From RPQJ01 sp963748985 (lineage in GTDB: Bacteria; Pseudomonadota; Gammaproteobacteria; Steroidobacterales; Steroidobacteraceae), in contig CAVVKQ010000026.1 of the NCBI GenBank assembly GCA_963748985.1, forward strand, positions 1 to 64,000: DNA of 64,000 nucleotides, given 5' to 3'. The translations under genes and the position numbers were made by a program. How positions within the stretch are numbered: the first letter of the stretch is position 1; each line of letters starts with the position of its first letter. The notes under the pieces were generated by a model, which saw nothing but the letters and a program-made list of their open reading frames with translations, had not been told where the DNA came from and ran no database searches. Below, in pieces: positions 24,983 to 33,410 of this stretch.

Positions 24983-25075
24983 GGTTCTGATCCTGTAACA
25001 GACGGGCCGGCCGAATGACGGACCCCGATAAACGAGCCGCGTTTTATACCAGTCCCTACCGGGCGAGGCAAGCCG

Positions 25076-25197
25076 GGGAGGGGTTAGGGATTGGGGGTTA
25101 GTCGGAGGAGCTACTGGGAAATTGGGGACGCTCACCTAATTCTGAGAAATAGGTGAGCGTCCCCAATTCCCCTGTCCCCTATCCCCTAACCCCTTGT
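25076..25197. repeat. Nested inverted repeats between radC and rpmB
   Basis: The outer arms are GGGGTTAGGG-type (left, from about 25080) and CCCCTAACCCC-type (right, to about 25194), like the repeat at 21.7 kb. Nested inside is an 18-bp perfect inverted repeat (25120-25137 with 25151-25168) with the AATTGGGGACG core shared with the 9.07 kb palindrome. It fills the gap between rpmB and the radC stop. Confidence 0.8.
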
Positions 25198-25199
25198 TT

Positions 25200-25883
25200 C
25201 TATAGCAAGCCTCTTTCTGCAAAGGAGACGCAGGCCCCGTCCCCGACCACGATGTGATCGAGCACCCGGATGTCCACCAGCGCCAGGGCGTCCCGCAGGC
25301 GTGCAGTGATCAATTCGTCGGCCTGGCTGGGTTCGGCGATCCCCGACGGGTGGTTGTGGGCCAGTATCACAGCCGCGGCATTGCGGGTCAGCGCGAGCTT
25401 GACGACCTCCCGAGGGTGGACGCTGGCGCCGTCGATCGTGCCGCGGAAAACCTCGTCAAAAGCGATGACCCGGTGGCGATTGTCCAGGAAAAGACAACAA
25501 AAGACTTCATGTTCGCGGTCCCGCAGCCGCGCTCGAAGGAAGTCCCTGGTGGCCCGCGGGTTGGCCAACGGCGGGCCAGCCAGCATCTGTTCGGCATAGT
25601 GGCGCCGGGACAACTCGAGCGCTGCCTGCAACAGGGCAAATTTGGCCGCGCCGAGGCCGGGGGTACGGCAGACCGCCTGCCGTTCTGCCATCAACAGGCC
25701 GCGCAACGACTTGAACTCACCGAGCAGGCCCCGGGCGATGTCGACCGCCGTGCGGCCTCGCGTGCCCGTCTGCAGCAGGATCGCGAGCAGTTCGGCCTCC
25801 GAGAGCGCCGTGGCACCCAGTTTCAGCAGCTTCGCGCGGGGACGTTCGGTTTCGGGCCACAGTGGCAGCGGCAGCGACGACAT
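25200..25883 (-). CDS. radC: RadC-family JAMM/MPN protein
   Basis: A 227-aa protein of normal length. The N-terminal helix-hairpin-helix part has EAELLAILLQTGTRG and TPGLGAAKFALLQAALE. The C-terminal JAMM metalloprotease-like motif is complete: HPREVVKLAL, then AHNHPSGIAEPSQAD. RadC proteins lie beside rpmB-rpmG in many gammaproteobacteria; the former claim of a DNA repair role has been withdrawn and the real substrate is unknown. Confidence 0.95.
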   Translation of the reverse strand: MSSLPLPLWPETERPRAKLLKLGATALSEAELLAILLQTGTRGRTAVDIARGLLGEFKSLRGLLMAERQAVCRTPGLGAAKFALLQAALELSRRHYAEQMLAGPPLANPRATRDFLRARLRDREHEVFCCLFLDNRHRVIAFDEVFRGTIDGASVHPREVVKLALTRNAAAVILAHNHPSGIAEPSQADELITARLRDALALVDIRVLDHIVVGDGACVSFAERGLL

Positions 25884-25989
25884 CGGGGCTCCTCGGTCGG
25901 TGAGCAGCCATGTTCGTGACTGCCGCCGCCCAGGACACCGCTCATATGCGATGAAAGCGCGGTGAAATGGCGCGCCCGGCGAGCGGACG

Positions 25990-26481
25990 TCAGAGGGCTT
26001 TCCTGGCGAAGCGCTCGCGCAGGGCGTCGGCCACGGCCGGATGGACGAATTCGGAAATGTTGCCGCCGAGGCTCGCGATCTCGCGGATCAGCGTCGACGA
26101 GATGAAGTTGAACTGTTCGGTCGGTGTCAGGAACACCGTCTCGACCTGGTCGGTCAGGTGCCGGCTCATGGTCGCAAGCTGGAACTCGAACTCGAAATCC
26201 GACACCGCGCGCAGGCCGCGCATCATCACGTTGAGCCCGTTGACCCGCGCAAATTCCACGGTGAGCCCCGTGTAGCCCATGACCTCGACGTTTTCGAGGT
26301 CGGCGAGCACGATCTTGACCAGTTCGATCCGCTTCTCGAGCGGGAACAATGGCGCCTTCCCCGGGTTCGCGGCAATCGCGACCACGACCTTGTCGAAGAT
26401 CCGGCTCGCCCGCCGGACCAGGTCATTGTGGCCGTTCGTAAATGGATCGAACGTGCCTGGATACATTGCGCGACTGCTCAT
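25990..26481 (-). CDS. coaD: Phosphopantetheine adenylyltransferase
   Basis: A 163-aa nucleotidyltransferase making dephospho-CoA from phosphopantetheine and ATP. MYPGTFDPFTNGHNDLVRRA carries the T/HxGH nucleotide-binding motif. MRGLRAVSDFEFEFQLATMS and TPTEQFNFISSTLIREIA contain the other active-site residues. Length is typical. Its start overlaps the rsmD stop (ATGA), the common rsmD-coaD pair. With coaBC nearby, two CoA-pathway genes lie within 5 kb. Confidence 0.97.
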   Translation of the reverse strand: MSSRAMYPGTFDPFTNGHNDLVRRASRIFDKVVVAIAANPGKAPLFPLEKRIELVKIVLADLENVEVMGYTGLTVEFARVNGLNVMMRGLRAVSDFEFEFQLATMSRHLTDQVETVFLTPTEQFNFISSTLIREIASLGGNISEFVHPAVADALRERFARKAL

Positions 26482-27188
26482 TCGCTCCCCCGTGCCTGGT
26501 GATCGTTGTTATGGGCCGGCGAGCCCCGGCGGGCGAGATGATAGCCGACGTCGCCCGCGCGCTTGCTGCGCAACAGCGTCCAGCCCGCGGGCAGCCGAGG
26601 CTTGCCCCGAGCGGCGGCGTCTTCGAGGTAGATCCACGCCCCAGGTGCGAGCCACCCGCCACGATCCAGCTTTTCGGCCAGGACGGGCAGCCACGCCTCG
26701 CCGTAAGGCGGATCGAGGAACACGATGTCGAAGGGTTTCGAGGCGGGCGGGCCTTGGTCGAGCCAGGCCAGCGCGTCCTCCTGCTCGACGCGCCCGCGAT
26801 CGCAACCGAGCTGGGCGAGCATGTCGCGGATCGCCCGGACGGACCCGGCATCACGTTCGACGAATACGACCTCACCAGCGGCCCGCGAGAGCGCCTCGAA
26901 CCCGAGTGCGCCACTGCCCGCGAACAGGTCCAGGCAACGTTTGCCGGCCAGTTCGAATTGCAGCCAGTTGAACACGGTCTCGCGGACTCGGTCCGGAGTC
27001 GGCCGCAAACCTGCCGATGGTGGGAAATGCAGCTTGCGACCGCGCCATTCGCCACCGATGATTCGTACTTCGAAACGGCCGCCTGCAGGGGCAGCCGTGC
27101 GGCGAGTCGGGGGACCGCCCGCCGGACCGTTTGTTGCTTTGGCAAAACGGCCCGCGCGCGGAGTTTCCGGGCGATTGTTGCGCGGCAT
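26478..27188 (-). CDS. rsmD: 16S rRNA (guanine966-N2)-methyltransferase
   Basis: A 236-aa SAM-dependent methyltransferase. The N-terminal 45 residues are a basic, disordered extension rich in Arg, Pro and Gly. The domain proper begins VRIIGGEWRGRKLHFP and LRPTPDRVRETVFNWLQF. CLDLFAGSGALGFEALSRAA is SAM motif I, and IVFLDPPYGEAWLP is the catalytic DPPY motif. It methylates G966 of 16S rRNA. Overlaps coaD. Confidence 0.95.
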   Translation of the reverse strand: MPRNNRPETPRAGRFAKATNGPAGGPPTRRTAAPAGGRFEVRIIGGEWRGRKLHFPPSAGLRPTPDRVRETVFNWLQFELAGKRCLDLFAGSGALGFEALSRAAGEVVFVERDAGSVRAIRDMLAQLGCDRGRVEQEDALAWLDQGPPASKPFDIVFLDPPYGEAWLPVLAEKLDRGGWLAPGAWIYLEDAAARGKPRLPAGWTLLRSKRAGDVGYHLARRGSPAHNNDHQARGSE

Positions 27189-27266
27189 CGTCGGGCGAGC
27201 GTAGGCTTCATGAAGATTACTAATACGCGCGATGCTACGCGCGGTTCAAACCGAGGGGATAGTCAA

Positions 27267-29468
27267 ATGTTGGAGTCCAGGAACAGGCCGTTCGCGCCGG
27301 CGCTCGCAGCAGTGTTGGCAGGTATCGCGCTCGGCGGATGCCATGCGTCGAGTGAGGGACCGGAGTCGCCGCCGCCGCCGGTGGAAGAGGCGATCGCAAA
27401 ATTCAACCTCTCGACAGGCAACCTCCCGTATCCAATCGACCTGTATTTCGCACCCTCGGCGGCCGCTCCCCTGCCGGACGGCACGCTCAATCTTCCAACC
27501 GTGCCGTGGCGCAACGCTGCAATGCAGGGCGCGTTGAACTCGCAGGACGGCTGGTCGACGACCAGCAGCCTCGACACGAGCTTCACCCTGCCGCTCGACA
27601 GCGCTTCGATCGGTGCGAGTTCGGTGAAGATCATCAAGCTCTGGCTCAACCCGTCGAATAAGGCGCCGGCAACCAGCCCCAGCTTCCTGCCTGACGGTGC
27701 AACGAGCCCGGTGGCCGGAGTCCTGACCTACGGCACGGATTTCACGGCCGACGTGTCACCCGACATCGACAGCGGCGGCAAGATCCTGCGGATTACGCCG
27801 TTGAAGCCGTTCGACTTCAGCCGTGGCCCTGCCGTGAACATCGCCGGCCCCGATGCCGGCAAGATCCTGAACGTCGGCTACCTGGTGGTCCTGACCAACG
27901 GCCTCAAGGCGACGACCGGGGCGGCGATGGCCCCTGACACTTTCTATGCGGATATCAAGGCGGCACCAGCCGACTGCAGCACGTTTACGGACGCCACGCA
28001 GACACAGGTCTGCCAGCTCTTCAAGGCGCACCTGGGAATCGCGCAGGCCACTGGGACGAACCCCGCCGACGTCGTGCTGTCGTGGAGTTTTTCCACGCAG
28101 GCAATCGATGACACGCTCAACGTGATTTCGTTGACCGCGGCACCGCAGCAGACGCTGATCGTGCCGACCGGCCTCACGACGCAGCAGGCAAACGCCGGCC
28201 TGCAGGGCAAGGCCAATATCTACGTCGGCTCGACTAGGCTGCCGTATTACCTGATTCCGCCAGCCTCCCCGTCGGACAAGGCCGTGCTGACAGGCTTCTG
28301 GACGGCCGCGGCCGCGCCGAATCCGGCGCTGGGCCTTGATCCGGACAGCCGCAACCTGACCATGTTCAATCCGGCTCCGGCCAAAATAGCCGACGTCACG
28401 GTGCCGTTGCTGGTCACGATTCCGAACGCGACCTCGGCGTGCCCATACGTCTACCCCGTCAGCGCGCCGCCGGGCGGCTGGCCAGTCGCGATCGTGCAGC
28501 ACGGCATCACGCGTAACCGCTCGGACGCGCTCGCAATGTCGGACGGTTTCGCCGACGCGTGCTTCATCGTCGCGTCGATCGACCTGCCGCTGCACGGCAT
28601 CACCGACACGGCGAACCCGCTGTATTGCGATGCGACCAAGCCGCAGTGCATTGGCGCGACGGAGCGCACGTTCAACGTCGACCTCGTCAACAACACGACC
28701 GGCGCCGCCGTTGCTGACGGCGTGATCGATTCTTCGGGCGCGCACATCATCAACCTGACCAGCCCGCGCACCAGCCGCGATAACCTGCGACAAGGCGAGG
28801 CGGACCAGATCACGTTCACGAAGTCGATCCAGACGCTCACGATCGCTCCGGGCACGCCACTCCCAGCGGGTCCGGTCGGCGTGAACCCGACGCGGATCAG
28901 TTTCGTCGGGCAGTCGCTGGGCGCAATCGTCGGCGCAGCACACGTCCACTTTGCCGACGACCTGGCTACCGTGACCGTGGAGTCGCCGGGCGGCGTGCTC
29001 ACGAAGCTGCTGCTCGATTCGGCCACGTTCGGTCCGCGCATCAGCGCGGGCGTAGCTGCGAGTGCAGTGCGTGACTCGTACTCCTACAACCTGTTCTTCC
29101 GCGACTTCCAGGCAGTGGCGGACTCGGGCGACCCGATCAACCACATCAAGGACGCGGTGGCCAAGCACCCGGTCCACCTGATGACGGTGCTGGACGACGC
29201 GGTCGTGCCGAACAGCGCGACCGACCGTCTGATCGCGGCGGGCGGGCTGAACAAGCTCACGACCCTCGGTCCGAATGCTGTTGGCCCCGGCAACGGCGGC
29301 TACGCGTTCTTAACCCAGGGCGCGCACGGCTCGATGTTCAGCCCTACCGCGAGCCTGGCCGCGACGATTGAGATGCAGTCGCAGGCCATCAAGTTCGCGG
29401 CGACAGCCGTGGCGCCGGGCGGCCCGTTCGTGTTCCTCACGGACCCGACGGTGCTCGACCTGAACTGA
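27267..29468 (+). CDS. VolA/Pla-1-type surface lipoprotein lipase
   Basis: A 733-aa lipoprotein. It has a signal with lipobox LGGC (about residue 26) and a Ser/Pro-rich linker. A large N-terminal beta-rich domain resembles the 'bacterial virulence factor lipase N-terminal' domain (NLPYPIDLYFAP, then GKILRITPLKPFDFSRG). The C-terminal alpha/beta hydrolase has PVAIVQHGITRNRSDALAMS and the nucleophile elbow SFVGQSLGAIVG; HGSMF near the end may supply the catalytic His. Vibrio VolA is a surface-exposed lysophospholipase that feeds host fatty acids to the cell. ATG 27267 has GAGGGG upstream. It sits between rsmD and ftsY, normally neighbours. Confidence 0.85.
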   Translation: MLESRNRPFAPALAAVLAGIALGGCHASSEGPESPPPPVEEAIAKFNLSTGNLPYPIDLYFAPSAAAPLPDGTLNLPTVPWRNAAMQGALNSQDGWSTTSSLDTSFTLPLDSASIGASSVKIIKLWLNPSNKAPATSPSFLPDGATSPVAGVLTYGTDFTADVSPDIDSGGKILRITPLKPFDFSRGPAVNIAGPDAGKILNVGYLVVLTNGLKATTGAAMAPDTFYADIKAAPADCSTFTDATQTQVCQLFKAHLGIAQATGTNPADVVLSWSFSTQAIDDTLNVISLTAAPQQTLIVPTGLTTQQANAGLQGKANIYVGSTRLPYYLIPPASPSDKAVLTGFWTAAAAPNPALGLDPDSRNLTMFNPAPAKIADVTVPLLVTIPNATSACPYVYPVSAPPGGWPVAIVQHGITRNRSDALAMSDGFADACFIVASIDLPLHGITDTANPLYCDATKPQCIGATERTFNVDLVNNTTGAAVADGVIDSSGAHIINLTSPRTSRDNLRQGEADQITFTKSIQTLTIAPGTPLPAGPVGVNPTRISFVGQSLGAIVGAAHVHFADDLATVTVESPGGVLTKLLLDSATFGPRISAGVAASAVRDSYSYNLFFRDFQAVADSGDPINHIKDAVAKHPVHLMTVLDDAVVPNSATDRLIAAGGLNKLTTLGPNAVGPGNGGYAFLTQGAHGSMFSPTASLAATIEMQSQAIKFAATAVAPGGPFVFLTDPTVLDLN

Positions 29469-29491
29469 CGCGCAGTCTCACGCTGCAGGAC

Positions 29492-29523
29492 GAAGGGCGG
29501 GAGCGATCCCGCCCTTCTTTTTT
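29492..29523 (+). terminator. Rho-independent terminator after the lipase gene
   Basis: A perfect 11-bp stem (GAAGGGCGGGA with TCCCGCCCTTC), tetraloop GCGA and six T residues. It separates the lipase from ftsY. Confidence 0.93.
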
Positions 29524-29573
29524 AGGGTCCGCTACAATCGCGGCTTCACACGCCTGGATCACGACGCAAACTC

Positions 29574-30623
29574 ATGGGCTTATTCGGTTTTCGGTCGAAG
29601 AAGACCAGCGAGGGCGCCCAGCCCGACGCCGAGGAAGCTGCGCCCGCCGTTCCCGCACCTGCGCCGGCCGTGACCGAAACGCCGAAACAAGGCTGGCTCG
29701 CCCGTATGCGCGCCAAGCTGAACCGTGGCGACTCCTGGCTGACCTACGACCTCACCAACCTGCTTCCCGGCGGGAAGATCGATGAGACGGTCCTCGACGA
29801 ACTCGAAACGCGCCTGATCGCAGCCGACGTCGGCATCGAGACCACCGAGAAGATCCTGGGCTCGCTGCGCGGTCGCGTGCAGCGCAAGGAACTCGGCGAC
29901 CTGAATGCGCTGCTCGCCGCACTGCGCTCGGCCATGCTCGACATCCTGCAGCCGGTCGCGCAGCCGCTCGTCATCGATGCAGCGAGCAAGCCATTCGTGA
30001 TTCTCGTGGTCGGCGTCAACGGCTCGGGCAAGACCACCACGATCGGCAAGCTTGCGCATCGCTTCACCGCCGAGGGCCGGAGGGTGGTGCTCGCGGCCGG
30101 CGACACGTTCCGCGCCGCTGCCATCGAACAGCTGCAGGTCTGGGGCGAGCGCAACAACGTGCCGGTCGTCTCGCAGGCGGCCGGAGCCGACCCCGCGGCG
30201 GTCACGTTCGACGCGCTGCAGTCGGCACAGGCGCGCGGTGCCGACGTGATGATCGCCGACACCGCGGGCCGCCTGCACACGCAGAGCAACCTGATGGAAG
30301 AGCTCAAGAAGGTCCGTCGCGTGTTGACTCGGCTGGACCCGACGGCGCCGCACGAAGTGCTGCTGGTACTCGATGGCAGCCAGGGCCAGAACGCGCTGGC
30401 ACAGGCGCAGCAGTTTCAGCAAGCCGTGGGGGTCACGGGCCTCGTCATGACCAAGCTCGATGGCACGGCCAAGGGCGGCATCGTGCTGGCCATTGCCGAC
30501 ACGCTGAAACTGCCGATCCGTTACATCGGCATCGGCGAAACGGCAGCCGACTTCGACGTGTTCGATGCGGGCGCGTTCGTCGACGCCGTGCTGTCGCCTG
30601 CGCGCGCGGGGGCCGGCGCGTGA
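29574..30623 (+). CDS. ftsY: Signal recognition particle receptor FtsY
   Basis: A 349-aa SRP-GTPase that docks SRP-ribosome complexes at the membrane. It has a short acidic/Pro-Ala A domain (residues 1-40), an N domain to about 130 and a G domain with VVGVNGSGKTTTIGKLAHRF (G1), AGDTFRAAAIEQLQVW, DTAGRLHTQ (G3) and TKLDGTAKGG (G4). IGIGETAADFDVF closes the domain. The A domain is shorter than in E. coli. The downstream ftsE start overlaps the stop (GTGA). Confidence 0.97.
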   Translation: MGLFGFRSKKTSEGAQPDAEEAAPAVPAPAPAVTETPKQGWLARMRAKLNRGDSWLTYDLTNLLPGGKIDETVLDELETRLIAADVGIETTEKILGSLRGRVQRKELGDLNALLAALRSAMLDILQPVAQPLVIDAASKPFVILVVGVNGSGKTTTIGKLAHRFTAEGRRVVLAAGDTFRAAAIEQLQVWGERNNVPVVSQAAGADPAAVTFDALQSAQARGADVMIADTAGRLHTQSNLMEELKKVRRVLTRLDPTAPHEVLLVLDGSQGQNALAQAQQFQQAVGVTGLVMTKLDGTAKGGIVLAIADTLKLPIRYIGIGETAADFDVFDAGAFVDAVLSPARAGAGA

Positions 30624-31321
30624 TTCGTTTCGATCACGTTTCCAAGCGCTATCCGAACGGGCGCGAGGCGGTCAGTGACCTGTCGCTGGAGATTGCGCGT
30701 GGCGAGATGGTGTTTCTCACCGGTCACTCGGGCGCCGGCAAGAGCACGCTGCTCAAGCTGATCGCGTTGATCGAGCGTCCAAGCAAAGGCACGCTGGTCG
30801 TCAACGGGCAGAACACCTCTGCCTTGCCGCGGTCGAAGATCCCCGCGTTTCGCCGCCAGATCGGCGTCGTGTTCCAGGACCACAAGCTGCTGATGGACCG
30901 GCCGGTCTATGACAACGTCGGCCTGCCACTCGTCATCGCCGGCGTACCGGAGAAGGAAATCCAGAAGCGGGTGCGGGCCGCGCTCGACCAGGTGGGACTG
31001 CTCGGCCGTGAACGCACGCGCCCGATCGAACTCTCGACCGGTGAGCAGCAGCGCGTCGGCATTGCTCGCGCGATCATCGGCAAGCCGGCATTACTGATCG
31101 CCGACGAGCCCACCGGCAACCTCGACCCCGACCTCGCGGTCGAGGTCATGAACATCTTCAGGCGCTTCAACGAAGTCGGCGTGACGGTGCTGATCGCAAG
31201 CCACGACATCCACCTGATCGAGCGTTTCGGCGTGCGGCGCGTGATACTGGCGCAAGGTCGCACGGTCGACTCGTGGGACGCCCATCCCCATCCGGCCTTG
31301 CCCGAGATCCGGGCGGATTGA
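30620..31321 (+). CDS. ftsE: Cell division ABC transporter ATP-binding protein FtsE
   Basis: A 233-aa ABC ATPase that, with FtsX, controls periplasmic peptidoglycan hydrolase activity at the septum. Walker A is TGHSGAGKSTLLK, the Q loop is GVVFQDHKLL, the signature is ELSTGEQQRVGIARA (LSTGE rather than LSGGQ, a small departure also seen in some FtsE proteins), and Walker B is LLIADEPTGNLDP. It starts at GTG inside the ftsY stop and is followed by ftsX after 3 nt. Confidence 0.96.
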   Translation: MIRFDHVSKRYPNGREAVSDLSLEIARGEMVFLTGHSGAGKSTLLKLIALIERPSKGTLVVNGQNTSALPRSKIPAFRRQIGVVFQDHKLLMDRPVYDNVGLPLVIAGVPEKEIQKRVRAALDQVGLLGRERTRPIELSTGEQQRVGIARAIIGKPALLIADEPTGNLDPDLAVEVMNIFRRFNEVGVTVLIASHDIHLIERFGVRRVILAQGRTVDSWDAHPHPALPEIRAD

Positions 31322-31324
31322 CCG

Positions 31325-32239
31325 ATGAACCAGTGGTTCGAACGACACGTGCAGACCCTGGTGGGCTCGCTGGGACGACTCTGGCAGCAACCCTTCGCGA
31401 CGATGCTGACGATCGTCGTCATCGGCATCGCGCTTGCGCTGCCGGCCTGCCTGCACGTGCTGGTGCAGAACGTGCGTGTCGCAAGCGGCGGCTGGAACAG
31501 CGCGCTCGACATTTCCGTCTACATGAAGCCAAACGCGTCGCTGGACCAGACGAAGCGCGCGGCCGAGCGCATCCGTCAACGCCGCGACGTCGACGAAGTC
31601 ACGCTGATCGAGGCCGATGCAGCGCTCGCGGAGTTCCGTCGCAACTCGGGTTTCGGCGCCGCGCTGGATGCCCTCAAGGACAATCCGCTGCCGCACGCGC
31701 TCGTGGTGCGGCCGGATGCCGAGTACCGCGAGGCCGGTCGCGTGCAGGAACTCTCGAACGAACTCAAGAAGATCGACGGCGTCGACATCGTGCAACTCGA
31801 CACCGAGTGGGTCAGCCGCTTCAACGCAATCCTCGACGTCATTCGACGGGGCGTCTTTCTGGCAGCCGTGCTGTTCGCGCTTGGCATCCTCGTGATCATC
31901 GGCAACACCATCCGCCTCGACATCGAGAACCGCCGCGGCGAAATCGAAGTGACGAAACTCGTGGGCGGCAGTGACGCCTTCGTGCGTCGACCCTTCCTCT
32001 ACAACGGCGTCTGGTACGGGTTGGCCGGCGGCCTCATTGCAGGCCTCATCGTCGCCATAGTCGTCGCGGTGCTGAACGCACCGGTGCAGCGCATTGCGGG
32101 CCTGTATGGCAGCCAGTTCGAGTTGCAGGGCGTCGGCATCATTGGCTGGGTTGCGTTGCTACTGGGCGGCGCGCTGCTCGGCTGGCTCGGTTCGTTCATC
32201 GTGGCCACGCGCGAACTGCGCGAGATCGAGCCGAAGTAA
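31325..32239 (+). CDS. ftsX: Cell division membrane protein FtsX
   Basis: A 304-aa protein with four membrane helices: one near residue 35 (MLTIVVIGIALALPACLHVL), a periplasmic loop of about 120 residues, then three towards the C-terminus (VLFALGILVIIGNTIRL, LAGGLIAGLIVAIVVAVL, and IIGWVALLLGGALLGWLGSF). The motif RLDIENRRGEIEVTKLVGGS is the FtsX core. It is the partner of FtsE, and the gene order ftsY-ftsE-ftsX is canonical. Confidence 0.96.
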   Translation: MNQWFERHVQTLVGSLGRLWQQPFATMLTIVVIGIALALPACLHVLVQNVRVASGGWNSALDISVYMKPNASLDQTKRAAERIRQRRDVDEVTLIEADAALAEFRRNSGFGAALDALKDNPLPHALVVRPDAEYREAGRVQELSNELKKIDGVDIVQLDTEWVSRFNAILDVIRRGVFLAAVLFALGILVIIGNTIRLDIENRRGEIEVTKLVGGSDAFVRRPFLYNGVWYGLAGGLIAGLIVAIVVAVLNAPVQRIAGLYGSQFELQGVGIIGWVALLLGGALLGWLGSFIVATRELREIEPK

Positions 32240-32262
32240 GGAAGGGCAAGAAAGGCAAGAGG

Positions 32263-32385
32263 GATGATCCTTTCCGACCTTTCCGACCTTTCCGACCTTT
32301 CCGACCTTTCCGACCTTCTTGGCCTTCCTGCCCTTCCTGCCCTTCCTGCCCTTCCTGCCCTTCCTGCCCTTCCTGCCCTACATAT
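32263..32385. repeat. Two 9-mer tandem repeat blocks upstream of rpoH
   Basis: About five copies of TTTCCGACC (from about 32271 to 32316) are followed by about six copies of TTCCTGCCC (about 32324-32380). The plus strand is almost entirely pyrimidine here; a short purine-rich segment (32240-32262) precedes it and could pair with part of it. It occupies most of the ftsX-rpoH gap and could affect rpoH expression or act as a terminator. Confidence 0.88.
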
Positions 32386-32507
32386 TGTTTTGTAACGAGT
32401 TTTTCACGCTCCGCCGCGGTTATGAGGAACTTCCCCGACATTTAGCACTCCAATCCGCAGACTGCTAATATTGGATTCAGACAGGTACTGGGAGGTACTT
32501 CGAATCG

Positions 32508-33386
32508 ATGACTACGGCCACTGCCCTCGTCCCCCGCACGCCCGCTGAGCTGGCCCTGGCCGGCCCGCTTGGCAGTTTTGACGCGTACGCCGACACCGTC
32601 AGCCGCATCCCGATCCTGAGCCGCGAGGACGAGCAGGAGCTTGCCGTCCGCTACCACCGCGACGGGGACCTCGACGCGGCGCGGCAACTCGTGCTGTCGC
32701 ACCTGCGGTTCGTGCTGCACATCGCACGCGGCTATGCCGGCTACGGCCTGCCGATGGGCGACCTCGTGCAGGAAGGCAACGTCGGCCTCATGAAAGCGGT
32801 GAAGCGGTTCGACCCCGCGGTCGGCGTGCGCCTCGTTTCATTCGCGGTTCATTGGATTCGTGCCGAGATTCACGAGTACGTACTGCGCAACTGGCGCCTG
32901 GTGAAGATCGCCACGACCAAGGCGCAGCGGAAGCTGTTCTTCAACCTGCGCAAGCACAAGAAGAACCTGGGCTGGCTGTCGGCCGCGGAAACCACTGCCG
33001 TTGCACGCGATCTGGGCGTAACCGAGCACGATGTGACCGAGATGGAGCGGCGCCTGTCGTCACGCGATGTCTCGTATGACCCGACGCCGGACGCGGACGA
33101 CGAAGACTCGTCGTCGTACTCCCCGTCGGCATACCTGCCAGCTCCCGACTCCGACCCCGCTGTGGCGATCGAAAACGCGGAATGGGATGACGACGTCGAC
33201 GAGCGCGTTTCGCAAGCCATGGCACAGCTCGACGAACGCAGCCGGGCAATCCTGCGCGCGCGCTGGATGGAAGACTCCAAGGCGACGCTGCACGACCTCG
33301 CGGACAAGTACGGCGTGTCGGCCGAGCGCATTCGCCAGATCGAGGCGAATGCGCTGAAGAAGCTGCAGAAGCTCGTCGTCGCCTGA
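32508..33386 (+). CDS. rpoH: RNA polymerase sigma factor RpoH (sigma-32)
   Basis: A 292-aa heat-shock sigma factor. Region 2 contains LVQEGNVGLMKAVKRFDP and SFAVHWIRAEIHEYVLRNWR. The RpoH box is AQRKLFFNLRKHKK, which separates RpoH from other group 3 sigmas. Region 4.2 has LHDLADKYGVSAERIRQIEA. The loop DEDSSSYSPSAYLPAPDSDP between regions 3 and 4 is Ser/Asp-rich and somewhat longer than usual. GGGAGG lies 12 nt before the ATG, a long spacing that may limit translation. It follows ftsX after a repeat-filled 268-nt gap. Confidence 0.96.
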   Translation: MTTATALVPRTPAELALAGPLGSFDAYADTVSRIPILSREDEQELAVRYHRDGDLDAARQLVLSHLRFVLHIARGYAGYGLPMGDLVQEGNVGLMKAVKRFDPAVGVRLVSFAVHWIRAEIHEYVLRNWRLVKIATTKAQRKLFFNLRKHKKNLGWLSAAETTAVARDLGVTEHDVTEMERRLSSRDVSYDPTPDADDEDSSSYSPSAYLPAPDSDPAVAIENAEWDDDVDERVSQAMAQLDERSRAILRARWMEDSKATLHDLADKYGVSAERIRQIEANALKKLQKLVVA

Positions 33387-33410
33387 CGGCGCCCGCACGG
33401 GCACGCCGTC
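33385..33410. terminator. Hairpin between convergent rpoH and phasin genes
   Basis: A stem GACGGCG/CGCCGTC encloses a smaller CCCGCACGGG hairpin. No T tract follows on either strand, so termination is only a suggestion. Confidence 0.35.

Noticed and set aside
24746..25135. Longer 129-aa form of L28
   Set aside because: The extra 51 residues have no family similarity and lie in the repeat-bearing gap.
27756..29177. Minus-strand 473-aa ORF within the lipase gene
   Set aside because: Antisense to a well-supported lipoprotein; high GC keeps the opposite frame open. Composition is Arg/Ala-rich with no motif.
32263..32385. Possible CRISPR array
   Set aside because: Units are only 9 nt and contiguous, with no spacers and no cas genes.
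32196..32441. Minus-strand ORF with GQE and RKG tripeptide repeats
   Set aside because: It is only the tandem 9-mers read in one frame; 9-nt units give three-residue repeats automatically.
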